NCBI GenBank assembly: GCA_963831005.1
Contig: CAWHOW010000019.1
Location: 186,001-250,000, forward strand
Length of the DNA: 64,000 nucleotides
Direction of reading: 5' to 3'
Source of the DNA: CAWHOW01 sp963831005
GTDB lineage: Bacteria > Bacteroidota > Bacteroidia > Bacteroidales > CG2-30-32-10
Below, piece by piece: positions 53,909-62,284 of the stretch. A program made the position numbers and the translations under genes. Below the pieces are notes generated by a model that saw only the letters and a program-made list of their open reading frames with translations, was not told the origin of the DNA and did no database searches. Every line of letters starts with the position of its first letter. The first letter of the stretch is position 1.

Positions 53909-54352
53909 ATGAAAAACGCCACATCTGTAATATTACCCGATGATATTCGCAGGTACATACTGAATGTTTTCAATAACAAAGGAAAACGAAGCAGAAGAGC
54001 TGGAAGCTTCGGATATATTCACGATCTTACCAAGTCAATAACTAGTTTTATGGATGATAAAAGGGGATGTTACCCCGAACTTGATGCCATATTCGCTCAC
54101 GGTGTTACAGAGTGCATGGTGAAAAGGGCGCTTAATTTAAAAACTCCCCATGGCGCCACTAAAGATATGCGCAATGTGCTTGCACTTTATGCCAGCAAAG
54201 GCAAACTAAACTGGAACCAGCTTATTGAAAAACGCTTTCCCCTCCATATTTCTTTGCTTGATAAAAATAAAGGATACACGGAACCCCATCACCCGAAACA
54301 CACTATTGACGAGCTATACGACCTGGTTTATCAGTATCTGACAAAAAGGTAG
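53909..54352 (+). CDS. Uncharacterised basic protein
   Basis: 147 residues, mostly helical, rich in Lys/Arg (FNNKGKRSRRAGSFGYIHDL, LNLKTPHGATKDMRNVLALY). No signal peptide, membrane helix or known motif. The same-strand neighbour at 54434 has its own predicted promoter, and 81 bp separate them. I do not recognise the family. The lack of cysteines and the basic patches would fit nucleic-acid binding, but there is no real evidence. Confidence 0.55.
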   Translation: MKNATSVILPDDIRRYILNVFNNKGKRSRRAGSFGYIHDLTKSITSFMDDKRGCYPELDAIFAHGVTECMVKRALNLKTPHGATKDMRNVLALYASKGKLNWNQLIEKRFPLHISLLDKNKGYTEPHHPKHTIDELYDLVYQYLTKR

Positions 54353-54356
54353 TTAT

Positions 54357-54395
54357 GACATTTATATAAATGTCTAAAATGTCAAAGTACCTTTG
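54357..54395 (+). promoter_or_regulatory. 18-bp palindromic operator-like site plus -7 TACCTTTG
   Basis: GACATTTATATAAATGTC (54357-54374) is a perfect palindrome. Fourteen bases later TACCTTTG (54388-54395) matches the TAnnTTTG -7 element. The palindrome covers where the -33 contact should be, so a dimeric regulator could control the gene at 54434. A second TAAAATGTC half-site lies between. Confidence 0.6.
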
Positions 54396-54433
54396 TATCA
54401 ACTTTTTTATTCATAAACTAAAAACGTAAAAAC

Positions 54434-55249
54434 ATGTACTCAATTAAAGAAAAAGCCTTTTGGCTTTATGTAATGCTTACAATGATAAGCAAGAACCTTC
54501 CGAAAATTAAAGTATCGCGGAAGTACAAAAAACTAATAGATACTGCATTGTACTCATTTGCCACCGGCACCAAGTTTACTGGCAGCACACTTGCTCCAGC
54601 GCCTCCGTATGCTGATAGCGTAATTTACGGATATGCCAACGCAATGCAGACTACCCATAGTGGCAGGCAGATAAATACAGCTAAAACTGCAACCACTACC
54701 GAGAAATCGGAGCGTAAGACCCTGCTTGATGCATTGGACGAAAATGCCAACTACCTCGAAAGCATGGCTAATAAAGCTGCCGTGGCAGCAGGCGATGTTA
54801 ACGCAGGCTATTCGCTTATTACAGCAGTTGGCTTCCAGGTAGCAGGTAAAGGCACGGCTAAAAGAATTATTGGTTTTGTGAATGCAGGTATTGGCTGGGC
54901 TCATGCTCACGAAGCCAAAACTGTAAAAGGAGTTGAAGGGCATATATGGGAAGGCGGACCCACTTCTGGCAAAGGAGTTCCTTCAACAAATGTAAAATAC
55001 TGGTTTACGCTGGAAGCCGATATTATTTTCAGCGATATTGCCAGCGGAACTGTTTTTGCCTATCGTCATGCAAGCGTTATTCCTTTCGGGCATAAAACCG
55101 CTGCTACAGGAACCCCGGTAATCAACAATGTGGTTGTTTCTAAACTTGCAACGCTGCAAACTGTAAGCAAAGGCAAACATCCAGTGGTTGATATTACTAA
55201 TGTAAATATCTACACTTTCGGCGAATGGCGTTATATTATTATTCCGTAA
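54434..55249 (+). CDS. Uncharacterised protein, distant paralogue of the 34.9-kb gene
   Basis: 271 residues. A helical first half (KYKKLIDTALYSFATGTKFT, KSERKTLLDALDENANYLES, MANKAAVAAGDVNAGYSLIT) is followed by Gly/His-rich turns (NAGIGWAHAHEAKTVKGVEG) and a beta-rich end with ASGTVFAYRHASVIPFGHKT. The layout copies the protein coded at 34875: helices ending in YL..V/M..A, a VNA motif, then TSG...FRSAPI versus ASG...YRHASVIP. No signal peptide. Preceded by an operator-like palindrome and followed by a nested inverted repeat, a terminator and a 21-bp array. Function unknown. Confidence 0.55.
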   Translation: MYSIKEKAFWLYVMLTMISKNLPKIKVSRKYKKLIDTALYSFATGTKFTGSTLAPAPPYADSVIYGYANAMQTTHSGRQINTAKTATTTEKSERKTLLDALDENANYLESMANKAAVAAGDVNAGYSLITAVGFQVAGKGTAKRIIGFVNAGIGWAHAHEAKTVKGVEGHIWEGGPTSGKGVPSTNVKYWFTLEADIIFSDIASGTVFAYRHASVIPFGHKTAATGTPVINNVVVSKLATLQTVSKGKHPVVDITNVNIYTFGEWRYIIIP

Positions 55250-55278
55250 TGTCATTCAAATCAAAAATTAGTATTAAA

Positions 55279-55408
55279 TATAGCGGTCAGACAGAGCCGA
55301 TTCTCCTGAAACGACAGTTGAAGGAAAATCGTGTCGAAGTCGACCGCTATATCACTCTTCGACACAGACAATAACAAGCTGTCGCTTGCTTTGTCCGGCT
55401 CTGAGTGA
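55279..55408. repeat. Overlapping inverted repeats, possible alternative structures
   Basis: Three arm pairs interlock: TATAGCGGTC (55279-55288) with GACCGCTATA (55342-55351); GTGTCGAAG (55331-55339) with CTTCGACAC (55357-55365); and CAGAGCCG (55292-55299) with CGGCTCTG (55396-55403). The first two cannot form at once because the second hairpin contains the right arm of the first in its loop. Confidence 0.65.
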
Positions 55409-55500
55409 CATTTAAATATTTAATACAAATAAAAGTGCGAAACATGAGTTATTCAATATTAAAGAAAAGAAACTGATTTTACTAAGGTAATTCCTCATTT

Positions 55501-55538
55501 ATCCCGTTGGAAAACCCGCCTTTCCAACGGGATTTTTT
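55501..55538 (+). terminator. Terminator whose stem matches array E
   Basis: ATCCCGTTGGAAA and TTTCCAACGGGAT form a perfect 13-bp stem (55501-55513, 55521-55533) followed by six T. The stem word TTCCAACGGGA is also the core of the 21-bp array that starts 30 bp further on. Confidence 0.88.
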
Positions 55539-55564
55539 ATTTTCCCCACATTAATAAATAGAAC

Positions 55565-56065
55565 TCCCGTTGAAAGAGCGCGTGTTTCTGCAGACAAACT
55601 CTCTCTTCCAACGGTAACAGCGTGTCTTTCTATTGAAAGAGCATGTGTTTCAACAGGAAGAGCAATGATTCCAACGCGAAAACTCTCTCTTACAACGGGA
55701 AGAGCGCAGATTCCAACAGACAATTGCTCTCTTCCAACAGAAAGAGCGCGTGTTCCAACGCGAAAACTCTCTCTTCCAACGGAAAGAGCACAGATTCCAA
55801 CAGACAATTGCTCTCTTCCAACGGGAAGAGCGCAGATTCCAACAGACAATTGCTCTCTTCCAACAGAAAGAGCGCGTCTTCCAACGGGAAAAATTCCTCT
55901 TACTACAGTTAGCGTTTCTCTTCCAACGGGAAGAGCACAGATTCCAACAGACAATTGCTCTCTTCCAACGGGAAGAGCACAGATTCCAACAGACAATCGC
56001 TCTCTTCCAACGGGAAGAGCGTGTCTTTCTACAGAAAGAGAGCGTGTTCCAACGCGATAACTCAT
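55565..56065. repeat. 21/42-bp-period array E (CTCTTCCAACGGGAAGAGC)
   Basis: About 24 units of 21 bp, often in pairs (42 bp): CTCTCTTCCAACGGGAAGAG plus C, then GCAGATTCCAACAGACAATTG. The core TTCCAAC is shared. CTCTTCC-AACG-GGAAGAG is a dyad. Open frames occur on both strands but none has a sensible start or codon pattern. The array ends within 30 bp of a truncated response regulator gene. Confidence 0.9.
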
Positions 56066-56090
56066 TTTGTTTGCGGGAAAACTCATTTCT

Positions 56091-56346
56091 TTAGTAGGAA
56101 AAGTGAAATGAATCGTGCTTATTAATTTTATGAAATGTTTCAATGCCCTGGCTGTCGGGCAATGACAGATCAAGCAAAACAGCATCCGCTCTGTTGGAAG
56201 ACAAGTATTCAACCGCCGCATTAAGTGTTCCGATTACTTTAAGTTCAACGAAATTATCTGCTGATTCTTTCAAGCATTCACTAATCAGACGGGCATCGCC
56301 AAGGGTTGTCTTCGACAAGTAATACAGTAATCAGTTTCTTTTTCAT
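56091..56346 (-). pseudogene. Truncated response-regulator receiver domain
   Basis: From the ATG at 56346 the sequence reads MKKKLITVLLVEDNP, needs a one-base shift near 56307, and continues GDARLISECLKES, then LLDLSLPDSQGIETFHKINK with the phospho-Asp in LLDLSLP. A receiver domain needs about 40 more residues, including the conserved Thr/Ser and Lys; instead it ends HDSFHFSY at the edge of array E. It is therefore a 5' fragment. Confidence 0.8.
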
Positions 56347-56731
56347 TTGTCTTAAATTTTTCGGGCTGATTTTTCGAGCATATTTGATTAGGCAAAAAAG
56401 ATTTTTTGCATTAGGATTTTTGCAAATACCATTTCCTTAACGCTCTCTCTCTTTTCATCTGAGATATTTTTTCCTTACTTCTGTTTGTAGCAAAAGATTT
56501 AATCTGTCATTGAAGCTATTTTACAGGATGTTTATAATTAGAAAACTAAACAATTTGATTTAAAAGTAAAATTACCAACAAATAAATGATTTTCTGTCAG
56601 TATAATTACCTAAATCTATAATAAAATATGCCAAACCTCCAGTTTGAATGGTCGTCGTGCCATTGATTCAATATTTCCTTATCGGTTTTATTATGTTTTA
56701 TCATATTTTTCATTATCATAATTAAGAGATT
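56347..56731. other. Gene-free gap
   Basis: AT-rich spacer between the response-regulator fragment and feoB. I see no repeat, gene or clear regulatory site. Confidence 0.5.
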
Positions 56732-59233
56732 TTAGAGGAATAAACTTCCGATTTGAAATGTTAGAAATGCAATTACCCATGCGGCGGCAGTTGTATAAAC
56801 AACCGTGAAAACAGACCATTTCCAACTTCCTGATTCTCGTTTTATGGCTGCAATAACGCCTATGCAGGGGAAATATATAAGGATAAACAACATGAAAGCA
56901 AACGCTATTAATTGTGTATATACTTTCTGACCTGCTTCATTTGTCTGTGCCTGCAATTTTGCTGCTAATGAGTTTTGAGATTCTTTGCCGCCGCCGGACT
57001 GATACAAAATACCCATAGTGCTGACAACAACTTCTTTTGCTGCAAGTCCTGTTAATATAGCGATACTCATTTTCCAGTCGAAGCCTATAGGTTTCATGAC
57101 GGGTTCAATGCCTTTGCCAATTATGCCTATAAATGATTTGCGCTGCTGTTCGCCTTTTTGTTGAAGGGATATGCTGTCGATGCTATTGTTCTTTTGGGTT
57201 TCCAATAATTGTTTTTGTTTTACATTACTTGAAGCAAGCTGCTTTACATGGTTATTATATTGCGCATCTACTTTTTCAATATCATTATTGTATTTTATAT
57301 TATTTTCAGTATTACGAGGGAAATAGCTAAGCATCCAGATTACAATTGATGCAACAAGTATGATGCTTCCTACTTTCTTTAAATACATTTGGGCACGGAA
57401 CCATGTATGTTTTGCAATGCTTCTTGTAGTTGGCATACGGTAAGGCGGTAGTTCCATTACGAAAGGAATGTCGGCTGATTTGAAAAATGTTTTCCGTAAT
57501 ATTAATGCGGAAATGATGGCGAATAAAACGCCAATTAAATAAAGGCTGAACAGGATTGTTCCCTGATTATTTGCGAAAAATGCGGAGATTAAAAGGATAT
57601 AAACGGGTAGCCTTGCACTGCATGACATGAAAGGGGTGATGAGCATGGTGATTAACCTATCTCGACGGCTTTCGATGGTTCTTGTTGCAAGGATTGCAGG
57701 GACATTGCAACCAAAACCCATGAGTAAAGGGATGAATGATTTGCCGTGCAAGCCCATTTTGTGCATGGCTTTATCCATTATGAAAACCGCTCGTGCCATA
57801 TAGCCTGTGTCTTCCATGAATGAGGTGAACAAAAACAGGATAATGATATTTGGCAAAAAAACTAACACACCGCCTACACCGCCTATGATGCCGTCGATAA
57901 AGAAATCCTTGATTATTCCGGCAGGAAGGAGGGATGATGTTGTTTCGGATAATTTGTCGACTAATATTTCAAGCCAGTGTTTCGGGTAACCGCCAAGCGA
58001 AAAGGTTGTGAAGAACATGAGCCACATGAAGAAAATAAATATCGGGATGCCCCAATATTTGTGGGTTAAGTATTTGTCAATGATATTAGATTTATTTTTT
58101 TGTTCAATGGGATTTAACTTCAAGGTTTCTTTCAATGCGCCTGAAATAAAGCCGTATCTCAAATCGGTAATAATTGTTTCGAGTGGTTCGTTAAATTGTT
58201 TTTCGAGTTTTATAGATTCTTTTTTTGCGGTTGCGATTATATCTTCGGAGTTAACGCAGTGGGAAATGCTTTGTGAATATATTTTGTCGTTCTCCAATAG
58301 TTCGATGGCAAGGTATCGGGCAGAAAATATATTGGTGAACTGCCTATTTTCTTCAATCTTAATTTTTGACTGAATTGATTGTATTGCATTTTCAATTACA
58401 TCGCCGTAATTGATGTGAATGTGCCTAACTGTGGGTTCTTTGTTCTCATATATTTCGATTACTTTATCAAATAATTCTTTGATGCCTTTGCCTTTTGAAC
58501 TTACTGTAGGGATTATGGGAACACCAATCATTTTGCCTAATTCATTGAATTTGAAATATTCAATTTTCTTTTCTAATTCATCAAACATATTTAGGGCAAT
58601 AACTGTTTGTACACCCATATCAATAAGCTGCGTTGTGAGATAGAGGTTGCGCTCAAGATTGGAAGCATCAACAATGTTTATAACAACATCGGGGAGATTG
58701 TCGAAAATATAATTCCTTACATAGATCTCTTCGGGCGAGTAGCTTTTTATGGAATATGTTCCAGGCAAGTCAACAATAGTAAATGTATAGCCGTTTTGCT
58801 TATAACTTGCTTCTTTGGCATCGACTGTAACGCCTGCATAATTGCCTGTTTTTTCTTTTGCCCCCGAAGCAAAATTGAACAATGTTGTTTTCCCTGAATT
58901 GGGGTTGCCGACTAACGCTATATGAATATGCTTGCTTTTAGTTATCCATGATTCATTATTATATACATCTTCCAAAACCCCGCCGTTAGAGGAATTATTG
59001 GTGTCTGATTCTTTGGTAACTTCAATAAGTCGGGCTTCGCTGTTACGGAGTGAAACCTGATAGCCCATTATTTTATATTCAACAGGGTCTCTTAATGGGG
59101 CTTTCTTTACAACGATAATTTCTTTTCCTGCAACAAAGCCCATTTCCATGATGCGCTGCCGGAATTGCCCACGTCCTTTTATTTTAAGGATGATTCCTTT
59201 TTCGCCTTCTAACAAGTCGTATAATGTTATCAT
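56732..59233 (-). CDS. feoB: Fused ferrous iron transporter FeoA-FeoB
   Basis: The 833-residue protein begins with a FeoA SH3-like domain (ILKIKGRGQFRQRIMEMGFV, VEYKIMGYQVSLRNSEARLI; residues 1-75), then the FeoB G domain with G1 GNPNSGKTT at 109-117, G3 DLPGTYSI, and G4-like LNMFDEL. The membrane part carries the two Gate motifs with FMSCSARLPVYILLISAFF and GLAAKEVVVSTMGILY. It imports Fe(II) across the inner membrane. Fusion of FeoA to FeoB is typical of Bacteroidota. An OprB-like porin gene lies 15 bp upstream in the same operon. Confidence 0.96.
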   Translation of the reverse strand: MITLYDLLEGEKGIILKIKGRGQFRQRIMEMGFVAGKEIIVVKKAPLRDPVEYKIMGYQVSLRNSEARLIEVTKESDTNNSSNGGVLEDVYNNESWITKSKHIHIALVGNPNSGKTTLFNFASGAKEKTGNYAGVTVDAKEASYKQNGYTFTIVDLPGTYSIKSYSPEEIYVRNYIFDNLPDVVINIVDASNLERNLYLTTQLIDMGVQTVIALNMFDELEKKIEYFKFNELGKMIGVPIIPTVSSKGKGIKELFDKVIEIYENKEPTVRHIHINYGDVIENAIQSIQSKIKIEENRQFTNIFSARYLAIELLENDKIYSQSISHCVNSEDIIATAKKESIKLEKQFNEPLETIITDLRYGFISGALKETLKLNPIEQKNKSNIIDKYLTHKYWGIPIFIFFMWLMFFTTFSLGGYPKHWLEILVDKLSETTSSLLPAGIIKDFFIDGIIGGVGGVLVFLPNIIILFLFTSFMEDTGYMARAVFIMDKAMHKMGLHGKSFIPLLMGFGCNVPAILATRTIESRRDRLITMLITPFMSCSARLPVYILLISAFFANNQGTILFSLYLIGVLFAIISALILRKTFFKSADIPFVMELPPYRMPTTRSIAKHTWFRAQMYLKKVGSIILVASIVIWMLSYFPRNTENNIKYNNDIEKVDAQYNNHVKQLASSNVKQKQLLETQKNNSIDSISLQQKGEQQRKSFIGIIGKGIEPVMKPIGFDWKMSIAILTGLAAKEVVVSTMGILYQSGGGKESQNSLAAKLQAQTNEAGQKVYTQLIAFAFMLFILIYFPCIGVIAAIKRESGSWKWSVFTVVYTTAAAWVIAFLTFQIGSLFL

Positions 59234-59248
59234 TTTTGCTTATTGTTT

Positions 59249-60595
59249 TTAAATTTGACAGTGTGCCCTTATTGAGAATACATTTACAGGACCCCTGTTC
59301 TTATTATACCCGGGGTTGATTATAAACTGATAAACCCCGCTCAGATAAATTTTATCTTTTACTAAAGAAGCTGAATAATATACTTCGGCTAATTGTTCCA
59401 ATGAATAATTCAAAGCACCATCGCCAAGTATAAATCCATTACCGCCCGCTTCGAGGTATTGCTTATGCAGTTTTGAAATTCCTGATACTACATAAGCTAT
59501 ACCAACATTATCATTTTCCCTTTTCCACTTGCTGCAATTTAAAGAAAAGCCGAAGCTTGCTGAATGGTCAATCTCGGAATACATCCAGTCTTCATTACGC
59601 CCGTCATTCCAGCTTGCCCTTATGAAACACCCTATATTATCGGTTATATTTTGTTCTGTATTCACACCGAAACCGTATTTGGTTCTGCCATACATCCTGT
59701 TTAAAGAAATATCAGGCGGGGCATTATTCCCTTGTAATGACGCTGCTTGTAAAGCTTCGGCATAATTACCCATGTGCGTGTTGGTGAAAAAACTTAACAG
59801 CCTGAAAGCGCCGGATTGATTTTTGATTTTGTATTTATACGTATATTCCAAGGTTTGAGAATTGGCTTTATTGATGTGCCAATCAATTACAGGCCCGTTT
59901 ATTTGAATAGGTATTAGTGAAAAAGCATATCGCAATTCGTATCTTTTACTTACCCTTTCCAATACAATGCTCGGACTATATCCATAAACATTTGACGGAA
60001 CATCCCAAGCACCGTTGCTCATTAAACCCCAGCTTATAAATTGTGTTCGGGGGTCGTGGGAGAATTTATTGTCATCAAAATAGTCGGGCACTGCTATCTT
60101 TCCTATAATAACATCAAAATATTTTTCGGGATTGTTTCCTGCCAATTGGTTTTCATCACTGCTTTGATATTCGGAATGAGTGTTTTTTTTAAAAAACATC
60201 TGCCGGTAAAAACATCTTGCAAGGGTAATACGGGGTTGTGGATTTCCTACCCTGTATGATTCGCCATTTGTTGAAGATGCAACACCTAATGCGCCGCTTA
60301 ATCCGGCACCACCTGCAAGCTCGGGATTAACAAAGAAACTCCCGCCTTTCCAAAGTCTTATACCTGCAAATATTGTTGAAGTTATTGTATTCTGGCTTTC
60401 TTCTTTGTCGCTTAAACTGTTAGCGCCGCTATATTTTGCATAGAATGAAGGTTTGTATTGCCATATAACTGTTGTTTGAAAATGGAATGAGAAATTATCC
60501 TCTTTATTTGTATCAGTCTTTTCGGATTGAGAATATCCTGTAAAAGGTATGAATAGAAGAATTATAAATAATCTTGCAGGTACTTTTGTCTTCAT
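59249..60595 (-). CDS. OprB-like outer-membrane porin
   Basis: 448 residues with a signal peptide (RLFIILLFIPFTGYSQ). It matches carbohydrate-selective porin OprB features: FFVNPELAGGAGLSGALGVA, IGKIAVPDYFDDNKFSHDPR, FISWGLMSNGAWDVPSNVYG and a C-terminal strand. Porins of this group are often next to feoAB in Bacteroidota, so it may let Fe(II) or a small chelate through the outer membrane instead of sugar. It is the first gene of the feo operon and has a good promoter 26 bp upstream. Confidence 0.82.
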   Translation of the reverse strand: MKTKVPARLFIILLFIPFTGYSQSEKTDTNKEDNFSFHFQTTVIWQYKPSFYAKYSGANSLSDKEESQNTITSTIFAGIRLWKGGSFFVNPELAGGAGLSGALGVASSTNGESYRVGNPQPRITLARCFYRQMFFKKNTHSEYQSSDENQLAGNNPEKYFDVIIGKIAVPDYFDDNKFSHDPRTQFISWGLMSNGAWDVPSNVYGYSPSIVLERVSKRYELRYAFSLIPIQINGPVIDWHINKANSQTLEYTYKYKIKNQSGAFRLLSFFTNTHMGNYAEALQAASLQGNNAPPDISLNRMYGRTKYGFGVNTEQNITDNIGCFIRASWNDGRNEDWMYSEIDHSASFGFSLNCSKWKRENDNVGIAYVVSGISKLHKQYLEAGGNGFILGDGALNYSLEQLAEVYYSASLVKDKIYLSGVYQFIINPGYNKNRGPVNVFSIRAHCQI

Positions 60596-60620
60596 GTTGA
60601 ATTAAATGAGATTTATGAGA

Positions 60621-60651
60621 CAAAAGTACCTTGGGTACAAATTGTAGACAA
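60621..60651 (-). promoter_or_regulatory. Bacteroidota-type promoter for the porin-feoAB operon
   Basis: On the minus strand TTG (60649-60651) and TACTTTTG (60621-60628) are 20 bp apart, matching the TTTG-N19-21-TAnnTTTG promoter. Overlapping it is GTACCCAAGGTAC, a palindrome (GTACC-CAA-GGTAC) where a metal-responsive repressor or activator could bind. Confidence 0.7.
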
Positions 60652-60707
60652 TCCCTAATAATAAGGATAATTACAAAAAGTAGTCATTAAAAGTTATGAT
60701 AACAGCT

Positions 60708-61313
60708 TTATTCCCGATAATCATCAATGGTGATGATATTATTCACAACAGCATAAATAGTTAAACCGGAAACTGATTTTATCCCTGTTTTCTGAGATAT
60801 GTTCTTTCGGTGTGATATAACAGTATTTGTGCTGATATTCAATTTGTCAGCGATTTCTTTATTGGCATTCCCAGAAACCAAGAGTTTTAATACATCAATT
60901 TCTCTTTCACTAAGGGTTTCCTGCTTCTGGTTTTGATTGTCAGAATGTTGTTGAGATAAAAGAAGTTTCTGAATAGTTGTAATTATCTTATTGGGCGGAT
61001 CATTTATATAAACTATACCGTCGAATAATGATAATAAATGAACATCGGTAACGGTATAAACTATACCAATCCATTGAGTATTGATTAATTCCTTTTTTAA
61101 TGATTGAAAGTCCTTAATTAGATTCTGTAACAATACAGGATTAATGATTATTAAATCAGTTTTTGTTTTTGCTGTTAACAGTTGAAGTTCAGACAAATTT
61201 TCGGCATGAAGAACATTGAGTAACTGCCCGGTATTTGTCAAAATGCTTAATATCCCCTCATAAATTATATGAGATGCCTCGACAATAATTATATTAACAA
61301 GCTTTTTACTCAT
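60708..61313 (-). CDS. LuxR-type regulator with degenerate receiver domain
   Basis: 201 residues. The C-terminus is a clear GerE/LuxR HTH: LSEREIDVLKLLVSGNANKE, IADKLNISTNTVISHRKNIS. The N-terminus has a receiver fold (VNIIIVEASHIIYEGILSIL, DLIIINPVLL) but the acidic pair after strand 1 is VEA and the phospho-acceptor Asp is Asn58, so phosphorylation is not expected. It must sense another cue or a partner protein. Its ATG overlaps the stop of the hemerythrin gene (ATGA), so the two are translated together. It may control the feo operon next to it. Confidence 0.85.
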   Translation of the reverse strand: MSKKLVNIIIVEASHIIYEGILSILTNTGQLLNVLHAENLSELQLLTAKTKTDLIIINPVLLQNLIKDFQSLKKELINTQWIGIVYTVTDVHLLSLFDGIVYINDPPNKIITTIQKLLLSQQHSDNQNQKQETLSEREIDVLKLLVSGNANKEIADKLNISTNTVISHRKNISQKTGIKSVSGLTIYAVVNNIITIDDYRE

Positions 61314-62038
61314 TTTTGTTTTTTTGCAAGCTTTTCCATTTTCTCCACCAGTGGAATGAATATTAAATCTTCAATTTGAGAATGTATTTTTAAATCATAT
61401 TCCAATTCAAAAAGGCAGAAAAGTAATTCTCTCCTGATCTGTTGGTCGTTCTTATGTGGGAGATACTTTATAAGCAGATTTTTCAAATCATTCAGCTTTT
61501 CTTCTATGTCGTTATGGTGTTCCCTATATTCGGTGACAGAATATTTACTTGCATTTGCAATAAACTTATTTTGTGCCAACTGCTTATCCAAATTAAGCAC
61601 ATAAGGAAAAACTACTTCATTTTCATAATCCAGATGTTCTGTAACTTCTAAAAAATATTTATTAAAGAACTTTTCAATCATTAAAATTTCAGCATGATTG
61701 TTTATCTTATAAATTTCCCCTATATACTTTTTTATTTGGGGATATTTTTCTTTAAGATAGTATTGATGACTATTTTCAAGGTAGCTGATTATTGTTTTAA
61801 TATCGTTAAATGAATATTCTGTAACGGAAGATGGCTTAAACCCATTGAATAAATTAGCAATTGCCAAAAAGAGATCAGCACTTATTTTATTTTCATTACA
61901 TAATTGCTTAACCGTTTTATCTCGTAACTCAATATTTATTCCCCAATGCTCTAACATCAATAATAAATAGGGATTACCTATAATAATATCTGATGTTTTC
62001 ATTTCAGATATTATTAACATATTATTTTTATGGTACAT
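61310..62038 (-). CDS. Hemerythrin-domain protein (RIC/ScdA-like)
   Basis: 242 residues. The first ~65 resemble the DUF542-like domain of ScdA/YtfE (NPYLLLMLEHWGINIELRDK) but without the usual Cys pair. The rest is a four-helix hemerythrin with probable di-iron ligands His91, His115, His135, Glu139, His174 or 175, His219 and Glu223 (HLDYENEVVFP and HSQIEDLIFIP). RIC proteins repair iron-sulfur clusters and handle NO or O2 damage. It is translationally coupled to the LuxR regulator and close to feoAB, so this is a likely iron- or NO-stress unit. Starts at M7 or M13 are also possible. Confidence 0.8.
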   Translation of the reverse strand: MYHKNNMLIISEMKTSDIIIGNPYLLLMLEHWGINIELRDKTVKQLCNENKISADLFLAIANLFNGFKPSSVTEYSFNDIKTIISYLENSHQYYLKEKYPQIKKYIGEIYKINNHAEILMIEKFFNKYFLEVTEHLDYENEVVFPYVLNLDKQLAQNKFIANASKYSVTEYREHHNDIEEKLNDLKNLLIKYLPHKNDQQIRRELLFCLFELEYDLKIHSQIEDLIFIPLVEKMEKLAKKQK

Positions 62039-62284
62039 GATAAAGAATATTAATTTCTCTTCTGCAAATTTAGGAATAATAAAAAGCTAAAATATTTATC
62101 ATCAAAAGAACTTTATCAGGGCCCAGAGATTATCAGAGTTATAAAATATGTTCCCGTAGCACAAATGATTCAGAGATCATATAGTACTATTAAATCATCT
62201 CAATTATCTTACTTTTCAAATAATTATTCACCCATTCTATTGTCCACTTCAGGTTCGTTTTTGTAGATTCTACTGTTGTTATAG

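Noticed and set aside
55499..56221. Several long frames across array E, including one of 240 codons
   Set aside because: They are produced by the 21-bp period and run out of frame into the response-regulator remnant.
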